Origin: Brevibacillus centrosporus
GTDB lineage: Bacteria; Bacillota; Bacilli; Brevibacillales; Brevibacillaceae
NCBI RefSeq assembly: GCF_003710815.1
Contig: NZ_RHHP01000031.1
Location: 1 to 64,000 of the forward strand
Direction of reading: 5' to 3'
DNA length: 64,000 nt
The stretch's first letter is position 1, and the number at the start of each line of letters is the position of its first letter. Below are positions 27,288 through 35,153 of this stretch, in pieces. The notes under the pieces are model-generated. The model did no database searches. It was not told where the DNA came from and saw only the letters and a program-made list of their open reading frames with translations. A program made the position numbers and the translations under genes.

Positions 27288-27537
27288 CAGATGCCAACAA
27301 AGTCCGATACTCACTCTCCTACTATCAACAGCACACTTGAAAGGTGCGAAGACAAGCGCAAGGTGTAGCGTGGCTATGTTCCAGATGACAAATGTGATAT
27401 GATAGGACTACCTCGGATTTTCCTAAACGAAGAAAAATGGGATGAATGACAACAGGTATTCGTCGGAAAATGCGGAGAACTCTTACAGGCTTACAATCAT
27501 ATTTTGTAGTACGACTGGATGGCGAGGAGGGACAGTC

Positions 27538-28140
27538 ATGCGTGTTGAACGCCTTGGTCAAGATAAAATACGAATCTTTTTAACGTTTGATGACCTGTCA
27601 GAGCGCGGGATAGAGAAAGAAGACATGTGGCGTGACATTCCTAAAGTACATGAACTGTTCAACGACATGATGGAGCAGGCGTATCATGAACTAGGTTTTG
27701 AAGTGTCAGGGCCTGTTGCCGTTGAAGTGTTCGCCTTGCCAGCTCAGGGTATGGTCGTGATCGTTACTCGTGGCAAAACCGGCTCAAAAGACGGGAAAGA
27801 AGAAGAGGATTTCGACGACGAAGAAGTATATGAGCTTGAGGTGACGCTTGAAGAAAGCGACCTCATCATCTACGCCTTCCGTGATTTTGAGCACATGGTA
27901 GAAGCTGCTCACCGAATAAATGCTCTTTTAACCAATGGAGGCTCCGCTTACTTCTACCAAGGCAAGTATCACCTTGTGCTGGAAGAAGTGGAATTGGATC
28001 AGGAGCGCTACCACAAACTGATTGCGATCCTCTCTGAGTACGGGGAAGCGACGCCAACAACCATCTACGTATTGGAGGAATACGGGAAGGTTGTTGTGGC
28101 AGATGATGCAGTAAAAGAAATATGCAGGCATTTTACGTAA
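27538..28140 (+). CDS. mecB: MecA paralogue YpbH (adaptor protein for ClpCP)
   Basis: A 200-residue MecA-family adaptor. The N-terminal substrate-binding part (MRVERLGQDKIRIFLTFDDL) and the C-terminal ClpC-binding region (YGKVVVADDAV) are both recognisable, joined by an acidic linker rich in Glu and Asp. MecA proteins deliver substrates to and activate ClpC-ClpP. Position beside gudB matches B. subtilis ypbH, the second MecA copy. Start ATG 27538 follows GAGGAGGG; the upstream in-frame ATG at 27442 has weaker support. The terminator at 28161 closes it. Confidence 0.92.
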   Translation: MRVERLGQDKIRIFLTFDDLSERGIEKEDMWRDIPKVHELFNDMMEQAYHELGFEVSGPVAVEVFALPAQGMVVIVTRGKTGSKDGKEEEDFDDEEVYELEVTLEESDLIIYAFRDFEHMVEAAHRINALLTNGGSAYFYQGKYHLVLEEVELDQERYHKLIAILSEYGEATPTTIYVLEEYGKVVVADDAVKEICRHFT

Positions 28141-28160
28141 GAAAAATGCTTGGGGAGATA

Positions 28161-28194
28161 AAAAAGCACCTAGTTTCTTGCTAGGTGCTTTTGC
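28161..28194 (+). terminator. Terminator after ypbH
   Basis: AAAAGCACCTAG and CTAGGTGCTTTT form a perfect 12-base stem around a seven-base loop. The stem has A and T tails on both sides. The remaining sequence up to gudB (28200-28520) shows no gene that I can support. Confidence 0.85.
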
Positions 28195-28529
28195 TGTGCG
28201 TAGGTGAGTAGATGACGACGTGGTCGCTGTGTTGGTTATTTCTATAACTGGGAAAAGCTGTTCTTCGTGTGAGGGGATATCTATTCCGAATGGGAAAAAA
28301 TAATGACAACCCAATAAATTATTCAACAAAATACACCATGTATAAACTTCCAGAATTACTCTTTTTATAATGACATGATTCCTCAGGATTGGTAATGAAA
28401 CCTGCCAAGTTGGAGAGGCTATAAGTACGATTCCTATCGCGTTTTTTTGTTTGTACAGCAAATTCAGACTACTTATATCAAGGGTTTTGCGGATTGGCAA
28501 TATTTTGCATGATTATGCCTTTCGACACG

Positions 28530-28543
28530 AGAAAACGCTTACG
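28530..28543 (+). promoter_or_regulatory. cre-like site upstream of gudB
   Basis: AGAAAACGCTTACG matches the catabolite response element consensus TGWAANCGNTNWCA at 12 of 14 positions (first and last differ). It lies about 60-75 bases before the likely transcription start of the glutamate dehydrogenase gene. CcpA control of glutamate dehydrogenase is known for rocG in B. subtilis; here it is inferred. Confidence 0.4.
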
Positions 28544-28569
28544 AAATGGAAAAAAGGTTTTTTTATACC

Positions 28570-28598
28570 TTCTCATACTGGGGACAAACATGTATACT
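28570..28598 (+). promoter_or_regulatory. Candidate promoter of the glutamate dehydrogenase gene
   Basis: TTCTCA (28570-28575) and TATACT (28593-28598) are separated by 17 bases. The -10 is good and the -35 matches 4 of 6. Confidence 0.45.
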
Positions 28599-28639
28599 AA
28601 GACCTGCGTTTACCGATAACATTTTTGAGGTGGTAAGTA

Positions 28640-29929
28640 ATGGGTAATCAAGACGTGGTAACCGAAAGCACCCAAGGGGAACAAAAGCAAGAGAGCTTGA
28701 ACTTGCTTCAATCTACTCAAGTGGTGATCAAGGAAGCACTGGAGAAACTAGGTTACCAAGAATCGATGTTTGAACTCTTGAAGGAGCCGCTACGCGTTTT
28801 GACTGTACGCATTCCGGTTCGCATGGATAACGGCGAAGTAAAAGTGTTTACTGGTTATCGTGCACAGCACAACGATGCAGTAGGTCCAACCAAGGGGGGC
28901 ATTCGTTTCCACCCGGAAGTTACAGAGGATGAAGTAAAAGCACTGTCCATCTGGATGAGCCTCAAAGCAGGTATCGTCGATCTGCCATATGGTGGTGGTA
29001 AAGGCGGTATCATTTGTGACCCGCGTGAAATGTCTTTCCGCGAACTGGAACGATTGAGCCGCGGTTATGTTCGCGCAATCAGCCAACTCGTTGGCCCGAC
29101 AAAAGATATTCCGGCTCCAGACGTATTTACGAACTCGCAAATCATGGCTTGGATGATGGATGAGTACAGCCGTATTCGTGAGTTTGACTCCCCTGGCTTC
29201 ATTACGGGAAAACCGATCGCGCTTGGTGGTTCGCACGGTCGTGAAACAGCAACTGCAAAAGGTGTAACGATTTGCATTCGCGAAGCAGCAAAACGCCGCA
29301 ACATCGACGTAAAAGGTGCTCGCGTCGTAATCCAAGGTTTTGGTAATGCTGGTAGCTATCTGGCGAAATTCATGCACGATGCAGGCGCTAAAGTAGTCGG
29401 TATCTCCGATGCTTACGGTGCACTGCACGATCCAAATGGTCTGGATATCGACTATCTCCTGGATCGCCGTGACTCTTTCGGTACAGTTACAAAGCTGTTC
29501 AACAACACGATTACGAACAAAGAGCTCTTTGAACTGGATTGCGATATCCTGGTGCCTGCAGCGATTGAAAACCAAATTACTGCTGCGAACGCTCACAATA
29601 TCAAAGCTCAGATCGTGGTAGAAGCAGCCAATGGTCCAACGACATTGGAGGCAACCAAAATTTTGACGGAACGTGGCATTCTGCTTGTTCCAGACGTACT
29701 GGCTAGCGCTGGCGGTGTCACTGTATCCTACTTCGAGTGGGTACAAAATAACCAAGGCTACTACTGGACAGAAGAAGAAGTGGAAGCGAAATTGGAGCAA
29801 GTCATGGTGCGTTCGTTTGAGAATGTTTACTCCTTGTCTCAAACACGCCGTGTAGACATGCGTTTGTCCGCTTACATGGTGGGCGCTCGCAAAATGGCTG
29901 AAGCTTCTCGTTTCCGCGGTTGGGTGTAA
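28640..29929 (+). CDS. gudB: NAD-type glutamate dehydrogenase
   Basis: Catabolic glutamate dehydrogenase of 429 residues that converts glutamate to 2-oxoglutarate and ammonia with NAD+. The active site is seen in GPTKGGIRFHP, LPYGGGKGGIICDP (catalytic lysine) and KDIPAPDVFTN; the nucleotide-binding part has VVIQGFGNAGSYLAK. ATG 28640 follows GAGGTGG. The region EDEVKALSIWMSL carries only one copy of the VKA segment, so it lacks the 9-base duplication that makes the B. subtilis 168 gudB enzyme inactive. Position after ypbH matches gudB. Confidence 0.95.
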   Translation: MGNQDVVTESTQGEQKQESLNLLQSTQVVIKEALEKLGYQESMFELLKEPLRVLTVRIPVRMDNGEVKVFTGYRAQHNDAVGPTKGGIRFHPEVTEDEVKALSIWMSLKAGIVDLPYGGGKGGIICDPREMSFRELERLSRGYVRAISQLVGPTKDIPAPDVFTNSQIMAWMMDEYSRIREFDSPGFITGKPIALGGSHGRETATAKGVTICIREAAKRRNIDVKGARVVIQGFGNAGSYLAKFMHDAGAKVVGISDAYGALHDPNGLDIDYLLDRRDSFGTVTKLFNNTITNKELFELDCDILVPAAIENQITAANAHNIKAQIVVEAANGPTTLEATKILTERGILLVPDVLASAGGVTVSYFEWVQNNQGYYWTEEEVEAKLEQVMVRSFENVYSLSQTRRVDMRLSAYMVGARKMAEASRFRGWV

Positions 29930-29959
29930 ACTCCTGACTGTTCTCCACATACACAGAAC

Positions 29960-29999
29960 CAAAAACCCCTCCAAGCTACGAAGCAGGAGGGGTTTTCTT
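29960..29999. terminator. Bidirectional terminator between gudB and the asparaginase gene
   Basis: AAAACCCCTCC and GGAGGGGTTTT form a strong stem with A and T tails on either side. It serves two convergent genes. Confidence 0.85.
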
Positions 30000-30020
30000 T
30001 ATGAGTTTGTATTCGCAGTT

Positions 30021-30992
30021 TTAGCGGTCAAAAAGATGCTGAAGCTGCTGGAAATGACGAGTCTGCTGCAGCGTTACGATGAGCTTCAAACGAGCTTTCT
30101 GTCCGTTTAAGCCGTTGGAGAAGATGATACCGAGCTCTTTTAACTGGCGGCCTCCGCCTTCGTAATCGTAAACGTCCTGGACCTGACCATTGTAGCAGCG
30201 GGAGACGAGAACGATCGGAACTCCCTTATCCAGGAGCTGCTTTAGGGTAGGAAGGATAGCAGGTGGTAAATTCCCGAGTCCGAAAGCTTCGATGACCAAG
30301 CCGTCGATCGGCTGCTCCAGTAAAAACTGCAGCCAGGAAGGATCCATGCCGGCAACTGCTTTGATCAGGGGGACTTTGGCGTCTGCGTGAGAAATGGCGT
30401 AATGTTCACGAATCAAGGGTGCATGATGGTAGTGGACTTGTTTCTTCGCGATCGTACCGATAGGCCCAAATTGAGGGGACTGAAAGGTGGCTACGTTGCT
30501 CGTGTGCGTTTTGGTGACATGACATGCTGCGTGAATCTCATCATTAAAAACGACGAGAACCCCTTTGTTGTGGCTGTCAGGATCTGCAGCGGTGCGAACA
30601 GAGGAAATCAGATTGACAGGTCCATCTGCTCCAAGCTCATTACTGCTTCTCATCGCACCGGTAACCACAACAGGGACAGAGTGAGGTAGGGTCAAATCGA
30701 GAAAATAGGCAGTTTCCTCCAAAGTATCCGTGCCATGTGTGATGACGATCCCGTCGAAAGGCTCTGCAGCGAGCTCTTTTTCAATGTGCAGGCGCAATTG
30801 ATTCATGATGGTTGGAGTCATGTGGGGACTTGGTAGATTCAGGACGTTTTTCATGGTGATATCGGCGTAGCGTTCAAGAAACGGAACAATTTTACTCACA
30901 GCTTGGTCATCCATCGGTTTTACTCCTTCAGAGTCATCCACCGACATGGCAATGGTACCACCTGTATTTAATACCAATATTTTTTTCAACAT
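30021..30992 (-). CDS. ansA: Type I L-asparaginase
   Basis: Cytoplasmic asparaginase of 323 residues, hydrolysing asparagine to aspartate and ammonia. Both catalytic threonine motifs are present: LNTGGTIAMS at the N terminus, and ITHGTDTLEETAYFL, which carries the Thr-Asp pair. No signal peptide is seen, so it is the cytoplasmic type. ATG 30992 has AGGAGAGAG upstream on the minus strand. It faces gudB across a shared terminator; both enzymes release ammonia from amino acids. Confidence 0.93.
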   Translation of the reverse strand: MLKKILVLNTGGTIAMSVDDSEGVKPMDDQAVSKIVPFLERYADITMKNVLNLPSPHMTPTIMNQLRLHIEKELAAEPFDGIVITHGTDTLEETAYFLDLTLPHSVPVVVTGAMRSSNELGADGPVNLISSVRTAADPDSHNKGVLVVFNDEIHAACHVTKTHTSNVATFQSPQFGPIGTIAKKQVHYHHAPLIREHYAISHADAKVPLIKAVAGMDPSWLQFLLEQPIDGLVIEAFGLGNLPPAILPTLKQLLDKGVPIVLVSRCYNGQVQDVYDYEGGGRQLKELGIIFSNGLNGQKARLKLIVTLQQTRHFQQLQHLFDR

Positions 30993-31075
30993 GATCTCTC
31001 TCCTGTAGCGGGTTTTCATCAACCAGTATTCATGGTACGATGAATATCAGCCTTGTGTAAAGGAGCAATACACAG

Positions 31076-31750
31076 ATGATTGCTATGATCGGAGCGGCAG
31101 TTGCCCCCGGCATTGCCATCTTGAGCTATTTTTACCTGCGTGACAGTTTGGAGCCGGAGCCGATTTCCATGGTAATCCGGTCATTTATCTTTGGTGTCCT
31201 ATTGGTGATCCCGATCATGGTGATCCAATACGTCATGCAGAACGAATGGAACTGGCGGGACGGCATTGTCGCGGAGATTTTCCAGTCCGCTGTTGTAGAA
31301 GAGTTTTTTAAATGGATGGTCATCTATTTCACAGCGTATAAGCATGTAGAATTTGATGAGCCCTATGATGGAATTGTTTATGCCGTGGCGGTTTCTCTCG
31401 GCTTTGCTACGTTGGAAAATCTGTTTTATTTGATTCTGAATGGATTGGATATCGCCTTTTGGCGCGCATTGCTGCCAGTGTCTAGCCACGCCCTGTTTGC
31501 CGTATGGATGGGGTATTACCTAGGGTTAGCAAAGTTTTCGCGAGGAGTGCGCAAAGAGAGAATCTTTCTCTGGGTTTCCGTCCTCTTGCCAATCAGCTTG
31601 CACGCGTTGTACAATGCGATTTTCTTGTCTGTTCAGAATTGGCTGGTCGTCATTGTACCGTTTATGCTCGTACTCTGGTGGCAGGGCTTGAAAAAGGTGC
31701 AGCGAGCGCATGATTACGGTTCTAAAAAGCTCTCTTCCCGTCCACAATAG
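31076..31750 (+). CDS. prsW: PrsW family intramembrane protease
   Basis: A 224-residue polytopic membrane protease. Family motifs are VVEEFFKW (EExxxK), DGIVYAVAVSLGFATLEN and SSHALFAVWMGYYLG with the conserved histidine. In B. subtilis PrsW (YpdC) cuts the anti-sigma factor RsiW at site 1, releasing SigW. ATG 31076 follows AAAGGAG. In B. subtilis prsW is likewise next to sleB-ypeB. The anti-sigma factor target is not in this window. Confidence 0.92.
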   Translation: MIAMIGAAVAPGIAILSYFYLRDSLEPEPISMVIRSFIFGVLLVIPIMVIQYVMQNEWNWRDGIVAEIFQSAVVEEFFKWMVIYFTAYKHVEFDEPYDGIVYAVAVSLGFATLENLFYLILNGLDIAFWRALLPVSSHALFAVWMGYYLGLAKFSRGVRKERIFLWVSVLLPISLHALYNAIFLSVQNWLVVIVPFMLVLWWQGLKKVQRAHDYGSKKLSSRPQ

Positions 31751-31770
31751 ACGAGAGGAGGAGACGAGAC

Positions 31771-31929
31771 GTGTTTAAAAATCAACGAGCCAAAGTGACC
31801 ATTCGCTGCAACGTATGTGGAGAAAAGTTTACCCTGCGCGGTCGTCGAGAACCGGGAGGGCAGGTAGAAACGGGTTTCAAACAGTGTCTGTGTGACAATG
31901 ATAAACATTTTAGTATCAATGAAACATAA
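31771..31929 (+). CDS. Tiny cysteine-containing (zinc-ribbon-like) protein
   Basis: A 52-residue basic protein starting at GTG 31771, 20 bases after the prsW stop, with GAGAGGAGGAG upstream. It has CNVCG at residues 13-17 and CLC near residues 39-41, a spacing that could hold zinc (CxxC then CxC). The strong ribosome site, the position directly behind prsW and the terminator after it argue that it is real. I do not recognise the family. It may bind nucleic acid or a protein partner; this is a guess. Confidence 0.7.
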   Translation: MFKNQRAKVTIRCNVCGEKFTLRGRREPGGQVETGFKQCLCDNDKHFSINET

Positions 31930-31947
31930 GCGAATATGTGTGAAGAG

Positions 31948-31980
31948 GACCGATGCGAACAGCATGGGTCTTTTTTCTTT
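31948..31980 (+). terminator. Terminator after the prsW transcript
   Basis: GACC...ATGC pairs with GCAT...GGTC (one mismatch) around a five-base loop, followed by TTTTTTCTTTTT. Confidence 0.75.
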
Positions 31981-32073
31981 TTAGTAGCCTCCCCCAGAAA
32001 CAGATGCATAATCCATTCTTCTTCCACTAACAATATGCACAGATATCATTACTTGCCAAGGGGGATACACGCC

Positions 32074-32604
32074 GTGCGGATGAAATGGATCGCGGGTGTT
32101 CTACTGGTACTCGTTGCGACTGGGTTTACCGGGTACGAAGCTTTCTTAGCAGAGAGAGGGAGTGCTACAGTATCAGGAGTGGCAATGACGGCTCCAGCCA
32201 AGCAGAAGCCGAAGACCAAAGGCAATCAAACCTTTCATCCTTCGAAAATCTCCGCAAATGATCTGAAGCTCATGGCGAACGCAGTCTATGGAGAAGCGAG
32301 AGGGGAGCCCTTTCAGGGACAGGTTGCGATTGCGGCGGTTATCCTCAACCGGGTAAAAAGCCCATCGTTTCCGAACACGCCAGCTGCTGTCATTTTTGAA
32401 CCGCGAGCATTTACAGCAGTTGCAGATGGACAGATCTGGCTTACGCCAAACGAAAACGCCCGCAAGGCTGTTCAAAATGCGTTGAATGGAATGGATCCAA
32501 CTGACGGATGTACATACTACTTCAATCCCGTCACGGCAACCTCTAAATGGATCTGGAGCAGACCTCAAGTCAAAAGAATTGGGAAGCATATCTTTTGCCG
32601 ATAA
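32074..32604 (+). CDS. sleB: Spore cortex-lytic enzyme SleB (catalytic domain only)
   Basis: A 176-residue SleB-family lytic transglycosylase that degrades spore cortex during germination. A hydrophobic N-terminal signal/anchor (residues about 4-20) is followed by a linker and the catalytic domain: DLKLMANAVYGEARGEPFQG contains the catalytic glutamate, and the ending QVKRIGKHIFC is typical. B. subtilis SleB is about 305 residues because of an N-terminal peptidoglycan-binding domain, which is absent here. GTG 32074 has AAGGGGG at good distance. ypeB follows, as expected for the sleB-ypeB operon. Confidence 0.9.
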   Translation: MRMKWIAGVLLVLVATGFTGYEAFLAERGSATVSGVAMTAPAKQKPKTKGNQTFHPSKISANDLKLMANAVYGEARGEPFQGQVAIAAVILNRVKSPSFPNTPAAVIFEPRAFTAVADGQIWLTPNENARKAVQNALNGMDPTDGCTYYFNPVTATSKWIWSRPQVKRIGKHIFCR

Positions 32605-32637
32605 GCAGTTGATTGCGTAAGAGAAGGAGTGAAACGT

Positions 32638-34005
32638 ATGGTATACGGAGCTACAGCACGAGTCCTGCTTCCGGTGGCAGTAGTCGCCTTGATTGGAGCC
32701 GGAATGTGGGGATATCAGGAGCATAATGAAAAAAACTCGGTTTTGATCAAAGCGGAAAACTCCTATCAGCGGGCTTTTCACGATCTGACCTATCACGTAG
32801 ACAAGCTGCATGATGAGCTGGGTAAAGCACTAGTCATGAATTCACGGCGCCAGATGACACCGACTTTGACGAATGTATGGAGGCTGGCCTATGCGGCTCA
32901 AGCCGATGTCGGGCAATTGCCACTGACGCTGATGCCGTTTAACAAGACGGAGGAAATGCTGTCGCGCGTTGCAGATTTCTCGTACCGAGTAGCCGTTCGG
33001 GATTTGGATAAAGAGCCGCTCACCGAAAAAGAGTACGGTACGCTGAAAAATCTGCACAAGCATGCGGCAGGTATACAGGACGAGCTGAGAAAAGTACAGT
33101 CCAACGTCATCGACAAACAGCTGCGCTGGATGGATGTCGAGACTGCGCTCGCTTCTGATGACAAGAAGTCGGACAACACCATTGTTGATGGGTTCCGTAC
33201 GATAGAAAAGAAGGTGCAAGAGTATCCCGACCTCGATTGGGGAGTGGGCATTCAGAGCCTGGATAAAAAGAAGCAGCAGCGAATCAAAGGGATCGATGGC
33301 AAATCAATTACAAAAGAAGATGCGCATAAGATCGCGGTTGATTTCCTGGGAGACAGGGCAAAGGGCGCTCAGGTAGAAGTCGATGAGAATGGAAAAGGCC
33401 AGGAATATTCTGCTTACAGTGTCCGCGTTACTTCTCCCGACAAGAAACAGGCTATCAATCTAGACGTAACCAAGCGTGGGGGAAAAGTCGTCTGGATGAT
33501 GAATGAACGGCAGGTTGGGGAAGAAAAGCTCGATATGAAGCAGGCGGAAGAAAAAGGGCGCAAGTTTCTAAAAGACCACGGCTATGACGATCTGGTAGTC
33601 GCGGAGACTGACAGCTACGAAAGAAGTGCCGTCTATACGTTTGTGCCAGAGCAGGGCGGTGTGCGGATCTACCCGGATTCCATTACGGTGGAAGTCGCTT
33701 TGGACAATGGTGAGGTAACTGCCTTTAACTCAACGGAGTACTTGTTCAATCATAAGCAGCGGATCATCTCCAAGCCGCGTATCAGCAAAGAAGAGGCGCG
33801 GAAAAAAGTAAATCCGAGTGTCAAGGTCACGAGCGAGCGTCTGGCATTGATCGAAGGCAAAAACGACGGAAAAGAAGTGCTGGTATGGGAAATGACCTGC
33901 TCGTTTGATGGCAGTCCGTACATGATTTACATCAATGCCATGAATGGCGACGAAGAAGAAATTGTCAAAATGGATACGGGACAAGGCGACCAAGCAGAGC
34001 GATAA
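32638..34005 (+). CDS. ypeB: Germination protein YpeB
   Basis: YpeB, 455 residues, needed for SleB assembly or stability in the spore. One N-terminal membrane segment at about residues 8-26 is followed by a helical domain and repeated PepSY domains in the C-terminal half (ITKEDAHKIAVDFLGD, LDMKQAEEKGRKFLKDHGY, ISKEEARKKVNPSVK). ATG 32638 was chosen because AGAAGGAG lies eight bases upstream; GTG 32629 overlaps that site. It starts 33 bases after sleB and is probably transcribed with it in the forespore, as in B. subtilis. Confidence 0.93.
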   Translation: MVYGATARVLLPVAVVALIGAGMWGYQEHNEKNSVLIKAENSYQRAFHDLTYHVDKLHDELGKALVMNSRRQMTPTLTNVWRLAYAAQADVGQLPLTLMPFNKTEEMLSRVADFSYRVAVRDLDKEPLTEKEYGTLKNLHKHAAGIQDELRKVQSNVIDKQLRWMDVETALASDDKKSDNTIVDGFRTIEKKVQEYPDLDWGVGIQSLDKKKQQRIKGIDGKSITKEDAHKIAVDFLGDRAKGAQVEVDENGKGQEYSAYSVRVTSPDKKQAINLDVTKRGGKVVWMMNERQVGEEKLDMKQAEEKGRKFLKDHGYDDLVVAETDSYERSAVYTFVPEQGGVRIYPDSITVEVALDNGEVTAFNSTEYLFNHKQRIISKPRISKEEARKKVNPSVKVTSERLALIEGKNDGKEVLVWEMTCSFDGSPYMIYINAMNGDEEEIVKMDTGQGDQAER

Positions 34006-34024
34006 AAAATGGTTGCAGGAAATG

Positions 34025-34058
34025 GGGAAAGCCTATCTTTACAAAGGCTTTCCCTATT
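34025..34058 (+). terminator. Hairpin after ypeB
   Basis: GGGAAAGCCT and AGGCTTTCCC form a perfect 10-base stem. The tail TATTT is a weak U-tract, so termination may be partial. Confidence 0.5.
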
Positions 34059-34087
34059 TGCCGGATTGGAAGAAGGCGGTATATAAT
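34058..34087 (+). promoter_or_regulatory. Promoter of the PilZ gene
   Basis: TTGCCG (34058-34063) and TATAAT (34082-34087) are separated by 18 bases and sit 37 bases before the ATG at 34124. Confidence 0.6.
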
Positions 34088-34123
34088 GGGAACGTGAGAA
34101 GGGACAAGGAGGGACGTTTCCAT

Positions 34124-34807
34124 ATGTTACTACCAAGAATTGGACAAACGATCAGGCTAACCTTTGCGGGTTCCTCTGAGGATACAAGTCTACAAACATT
34201 CAAGAGCCGCGTCGTAGATATGAAAGACGAGATCGCTTCGATCGAACTGCCGACCAGTGAAGAGACGGGTCGGACAGGCTTGTTTGGAGCAGGTGCGGTG
34301 TGTGAGGTGTGGTATGTGGGAGAAGACGGCTCCCGCTATGAGTTTCACTCGTCCATTACAGGCAGAAGAAGCGAGCCGATCCCGGTATTGTTTTTACAGC
34401 TTCCGCCGAAAGAAGAAATTTTACGGACACAGCGTAGAAACTACTTGCGGATTGACACCGCGCTCGATATTGCAGTAAAACTCGAAGATCCGATTCGCAA
34501 TTATCATTTTGTGGCGAGGACGGTGGACATTTCTGGAGGCGGGCTTTCCTTTACATGCGATGAGTCGTTCCGTATTCAGGACCATGATTCACTGAAGGTT
34601 TGGATTTCCATGCCTAGCAAAACAGGTCAAGTCCAGCACGCTTATGCAGTCGTGGAAGTCGTCAGACAGAAGCCTGCCGAGAAAAAGGGATTGCATCAGT
34701 GGATCTCCGGAAAATTTACGGAAATAAGCGAGCAGGATCGGGTAAAAGTCGTGAGAGCATGCTATGAAAGACAGCTAGAGCTTCGCAAAAAAGGCGTTGT
34801 AGAATAA
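34124..34807 (+). CDS. ypfA: PilZ-domain flagellar brake protein YpfA
   Basis: A 227-residue cyclic-di-GMP receptor. An N-terminal YcgR-like domain is followed by a PilZ domain with both ligand motifs: the arginine run near residues 101-106 (RTQRR) and DISGGG from residue 135. B. subtilis YpfA (DgrA) binds c-di-GMP and slows motility. ATG 34124 follows AAGGAGGG and a separate promoter; a longer reading frame from 33944 overlaps ypeB and is not supported. It is the only c-di-GMP receptor in the window and a natural output partner for the enzyme at 138-2414. Confidence 0.92.
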   Translation: MLLPRIGQTIRLTFAGSSEDTSLQTFKSRVVDMKDEIASIELPTSEETGRTGLFGAGAVCEVWYVGEDGSRYEFHSSITGRRSEPIPVLFLQLPPKEEILRTQRRNYLRIDTALDIAVKLEDPIRNYHFVARTVDISGGGLSFTCDESFRIQDHDSLKVWISMPSKTGQVQHAYAVVEVVRQKPAEKKGLHQWISGKFTEISEQDRVKVVRACYERQLELRKKGVVE

Positions 34808-34833
34808 CGTCTACGACAAAGGATGTGGCCCTG

Positions 34834-35016
34834 ATGACGAGCCAGTATAACGAGCGCTTTCGACGTTTCGCAAGCAGGATGGAAAGAGGCATCATGATCG
34901 GAATTGTAGTTTGCGCCCTAATGCTAATCATTGGGGAAATCGTCATTTCATACGTACCTGCTCGCATGCTTTTGATCGAGACAGAGCGGTTGGAAGGCGT
35001 TTCTCGGCTCCCATGA
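34834..35016 (+). CDS. ypfB: Small membrane protein YpfB-like (DUF5359)
   Basis: A 60-residue protein with one membrane helix (GIMIGIVVCALMLIIGEIVI) and a basic N terminus. ATG 34834 has AAAGGA about ten bases upstream; GTG 34825 is too close to it. Position between ypfA and cmk and the size match B. subtilis YpfB. Function unknown. Confidence 0.75.
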   Translation: MTSQYNERFRRFASRMERGIMIGIVVCALMLIIGEIVISYVPARMLLIETERLEGVSRLP

Positions 35017-35153
35017 GGGTTTGCGCATGCTTCCATACTATGGTACTATTATAGATAACATAGGAACAAACCACGTTTTTCAGGGGCTTCGACAGAAGCT
35101 TTTCTTGTTTCTATTCCCTTTCAGAACTACTGTACATAGCAGGTGAGATGTAA

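Noticed and set aside
27928..28500. A 190-codon minus-strand frame in the ypbH-gudB gap
   Set aside because: Half of it is antisense to ypbH and it crosses the terminator hairpin at 28161; the remainder has AT-rich non-coding composition and no ribosome site.
28640..29929. Inactivating 9-base duplication in gudB
   Set aside because: Checked around the VKA segment: only one copy is present, so the gene looks intact.
28790..29974. A 394-codon open frame on the minus strand
   Set aside because: It is antisense to gudB over nearly its whole length, its translation is rich in Cys, Phe and Thr with no domain, and it lacks a ribosome site. It is a by-product of the codon usage of gudB.
33944..34123. 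N-terminal extension of the PilZ gene
   Set aside because: It would overlap ypeB and precede the promoter TTGCCG/TATAAT at 34058-34087. ATG 34124 has a perfect AAGGAGGG site.
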